DNA of 7,124 nt from Deltaproteobacteria bacterium (GTDB taxonomy: Bacteria; Desulfobacterota; DSM-4660; Desulfatiglandales; HGW-15), in contig JAHECH010000218.1 in NCBI GenBank assembly GCA_024641835.1, forward strand, positions 1-7,124, in the 5' to 3' direction. Numbering within the stretch: position 1 is the first letter of the stretch; every line of letters starts with the position of its first letter. The translations under genes were made by a program, and so were the position numbers. Below, piece after piece: positions 6,117-7,124 of this stretch. Below the pieces are notes generated by a model. That model saw only the letters and a program-made list of their open reading frames with translations. It had not been told where the DNA came from and made no database searches.

Positions 6117-6143
6117 TTGGTATTGACTCTAGGGGGCATTACA
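5988..6143 (+). mobile_element. Truncated IS3-family insertion sequence, right end
   Basis: The transposase remnant is followed, three bases after its stop, by GGTATTGACTCTAGGGGGCA and then TTACA, ending near 6143. Read inward on the other strand this begins TGTAATGCCCCC, which fits the TG...CA termini and the position of an IS3-family right inverted repeat. No matching left repeat occurs in the window, so the left part has been lost. The left boundary given is only where recognisable coding sequence begins, and the right end is estimated from the repeat. Confidence 0.55.
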
Positions 6144-6429
6144 GGACGTTTGATGTTGTTCTGACGAAATTTGTCACAGTCCAACTAATATCAGACAATT
6201 TTTGTCCTTCATTAAAGGAATCCTCGGAATGCTTGTGCCTAAGTAGCCGTATTTTCGAGTGTTCTTTAAGAAGGCATGAATCTTGCATGTCGGCTATCAC
6301 AGGCGACGGCTGTTCAAGGTATGAATACTCGGAACCGGAATTTCGCCAGCAAGCGTCCACCTCGACAGGATGAACTCTAGATGGGCCATATGTGGTTGTT
6401 ATTTCTGTAATAAATAGAAAGGAGATTCT
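6144..6429. other. Intergenic stretch with no recognisable gene
   Basis: About 285 bases between the IS end and the HAMP-domain gene. An open frame exists on the minus strand, but it runs through into the start of the HAMP gene, lacks a ribosome site and resembles no family I know. I saw no tRNA, no convincing promoter hexamer pair and no terminator. The promoter of the HAMP-domain gene should lie here, in particular in the AT-rich last 40 bases. Confidence 0.5.
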
Positions 6430-7062
6430 ATGGCAGCCCGGAAAGAGCGACGGCGAACCTTTCCAGTCGTAAGCTCCCTCCAATACCGATTCTTCGCCAT
6501 GACCCTGATTTACGGATTTGTCGTTGTTTGCTTTCTTTTGTTTAGCGCTTTCGCCCCAGATGTAGCTGACATGCTGGACAAAAGCCTGAAATTGGAAATC
6601 AGGGGCTACGCTGCTAACAGGTTACTGGATAATCAATTCTGGGTCTGGGGTGCTGTTCTTTTGCTTGTCATATCATTAGGGGTTCACTCATTCCGTGCAT
6701 TCCACAAAGTCGTGGGCCCACTCCGTCGGTTTCGAAGCACTTTTGAACAGGTCGGAGACGGAAACCTGCTACTGCGAATCAACGTAAGAGAAAGAGATTA
6801 TTTGGAAACCGAGGCAGAAGCCCTCAACAACATGTTAGAGAAACTCCGCAGGAAATTAAGGAGCGTAAGAGAGGCGACTGACGTAGCGTTTAAATCCATG
6901 GACGAAATCGAGCAGTCCATGAGTAAGGGTAACGAAATGACCGAAACCCAAAGAGAACTGCTACGCACCCACCGTGAGCATATTGAGAAGATCGCTACTC
7001 TCGTACAGTTTTTTAGACTGGAGGAAGGGCAAGAAACAACCGGCTCCGGTCAGAAAGGTTGA
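6430..7062 (+). CDS. Two-transmembrane HAMP-domain membrane protein with C-terminal coiled coil
   Basis: A 210-residue protein. The basic N-terminus MAARKERRR is followed by transmembrane helix 1 (about 21-42), a very short loop of about 27 residues (43-70), transmembrane helix 2 (71-87) and a HAMP domain beginning around FHKVVGPLRRFRSTFEQVGD (91-110) with the DE-like element near 121-128. A long amphipathic helix, likely a coiled coil, covers about 128-197, before a polar tail. There is no kinase, methyl-accepting or cyclase output domain, and the loop is too small for a classical sensor domain. It may therefore signal through partners or organise a membrane complex. Similar small HAMP proteins occur, as I recall, next to prepilin-type genes in Desulfobacterota; that link is unproven here. 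ATG at 6430 has a strong AAAGGAG (6418-6424) with a five-base spacer. The next start is 33 bases downstream, probably co-transcribed. No link to the reductase operon is visible. Confidence 0.85.
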   Translation: MAARKERRRTFPVVSSLQYRFFAMTLIYGFVVVCFLLFSAFAPDVADMLDKSLKLEIRGYAANRLLDNQFWVWGAVLLLVISLGVHSFRAFHKVVGPLRRFRSTFEQVGDGNLLLRINVRERDYLETEAEALNNMLEKLRRKLRSVREATDVAFKSMDEIEQSMSKGNEMTETQRELLRTHREHIEKIATLVQFFRLEEGQETTGSGQKG

Positions 7063-7095
7063 GAAAACAAGGAGGCCGTTTCAAGGAGGGAAATA

Positions 7096-7124
7096 ATGTG
7101 CGGGCTTAGTTTGCAACAGGCTCC
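7096..7124 (+). CDS. Start of an unidentified gene, cut by the window edge
   Basis: ATG at 7096 is preceded by a near-perfect AAGGAGGG (7083-7090) with a five-base spacer and follows the HAMP gene by 33 bases. Only MCGLSLQQA and the beginning of a proline codon are visible. The product cannot be identified. A prepilin-like leader is possible from the neighbour but there is no direct evidence. A second SD-like AAGGAGG at 7069-7075 has no start codon at a usable distance. Confidence 0.5.

Noticed and set aside
6325..6362. Possible scrap of an IS21-type end (CGGAACCGGAATTTCGCC followed by a GTCCAC motif)
   Set aside because: It resembles the repeated ends of some IS21 elements, but it occurs once, is short and has no transposase sequence nearby; chance similarity is likely.
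6139..6483. Minus-strand 114-codon frame between the IS end and the HAMP gene
   Set aside because: It overlaps the well-supported start and ribosome site of the HAMP gene, has no ribosome site of its own and matches no family I recognise.
1..7124. CRISPR arrays, tRNA or rRNA genes, phage genes
   Set aside because: No regularly spaced repeats, cloverleaf-like sequences, rRNA segments or phage structural genes were seen on either strand.

Overview
The window most likely comes from a strictly anaerobic bacterium that degrades aromatic compounds, possibly a Desulfobacterota/syntroph-type lineage. The lineage is a guess from gene style, as no rRNA or marker gene is present. The main content, on the minus strand, is a compact operon for an ATP-dependent, class I benzoyl-CoA-reductase-type enzyme. 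This enzyme family pushes low-potential electrons into an aromatic CoA thioester at the cost of ATP.

Layout in transcription order (minus strand, right to left): a TetR-family regulator (about 5777-5214); a leader of roughly 190 bases with an operator-like palindrome; a BzdQ/BcrD-like ATPase-activase (4904-4137); a BzdP/BcrA-like activase with a tryptophan-rich N-terminal extension (4121-3171); a small Fe-S ferredoxin (3168-2827); an 832-residue NuoG-like/GltD-like Fe-S flavoprotein (2825-327); and the first 96 codons of a catalytic subunit of the 2-hydroxyacyl-CoA dehydratase/benzoyl-CoA reductase family (288 to the left edge). The genes are 1 to 38 bases apart, which implies one transcript. 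The inferred electron path is NAD(P)H -> flavoprotein -> ferredoxin -> activase pair (ATP hydrolysis) -> catalytic subunits. The catalytic partner gene(s) should lie beyond the left edge. Benzoyl-CoA is the default substrate guess; 3-hydroxybenzoyl-CoA and tetrahydro-2-naphthoyl-CoA are served by relatives and cannot be excluded.

The clearest regulatory signal is a pair of near-identical 20-base palindromes, TGTAYCTA-N4-TAGTTACA. One (5093-5112) lies in front of the operon and one (5893-5912) in front of tetR, where it covers the -10 position of a promoter with a perfect TTGACA -35 box. This fits a TetR repressor that controls both itself and the reductase operon.

To the right, on the plus strand, are the C-terminal remnant and right end of an IS3-type insertion sequence (about 5988-6143), some 285 bases with no recognisable gene, a two-transmembrane HAMP-domain protein (6430-7062), and the first codons of another gene with a strong ribosome binding site (from 7096). 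These look unrelated to the reductase operon, and the IS remnant marks the boundary.
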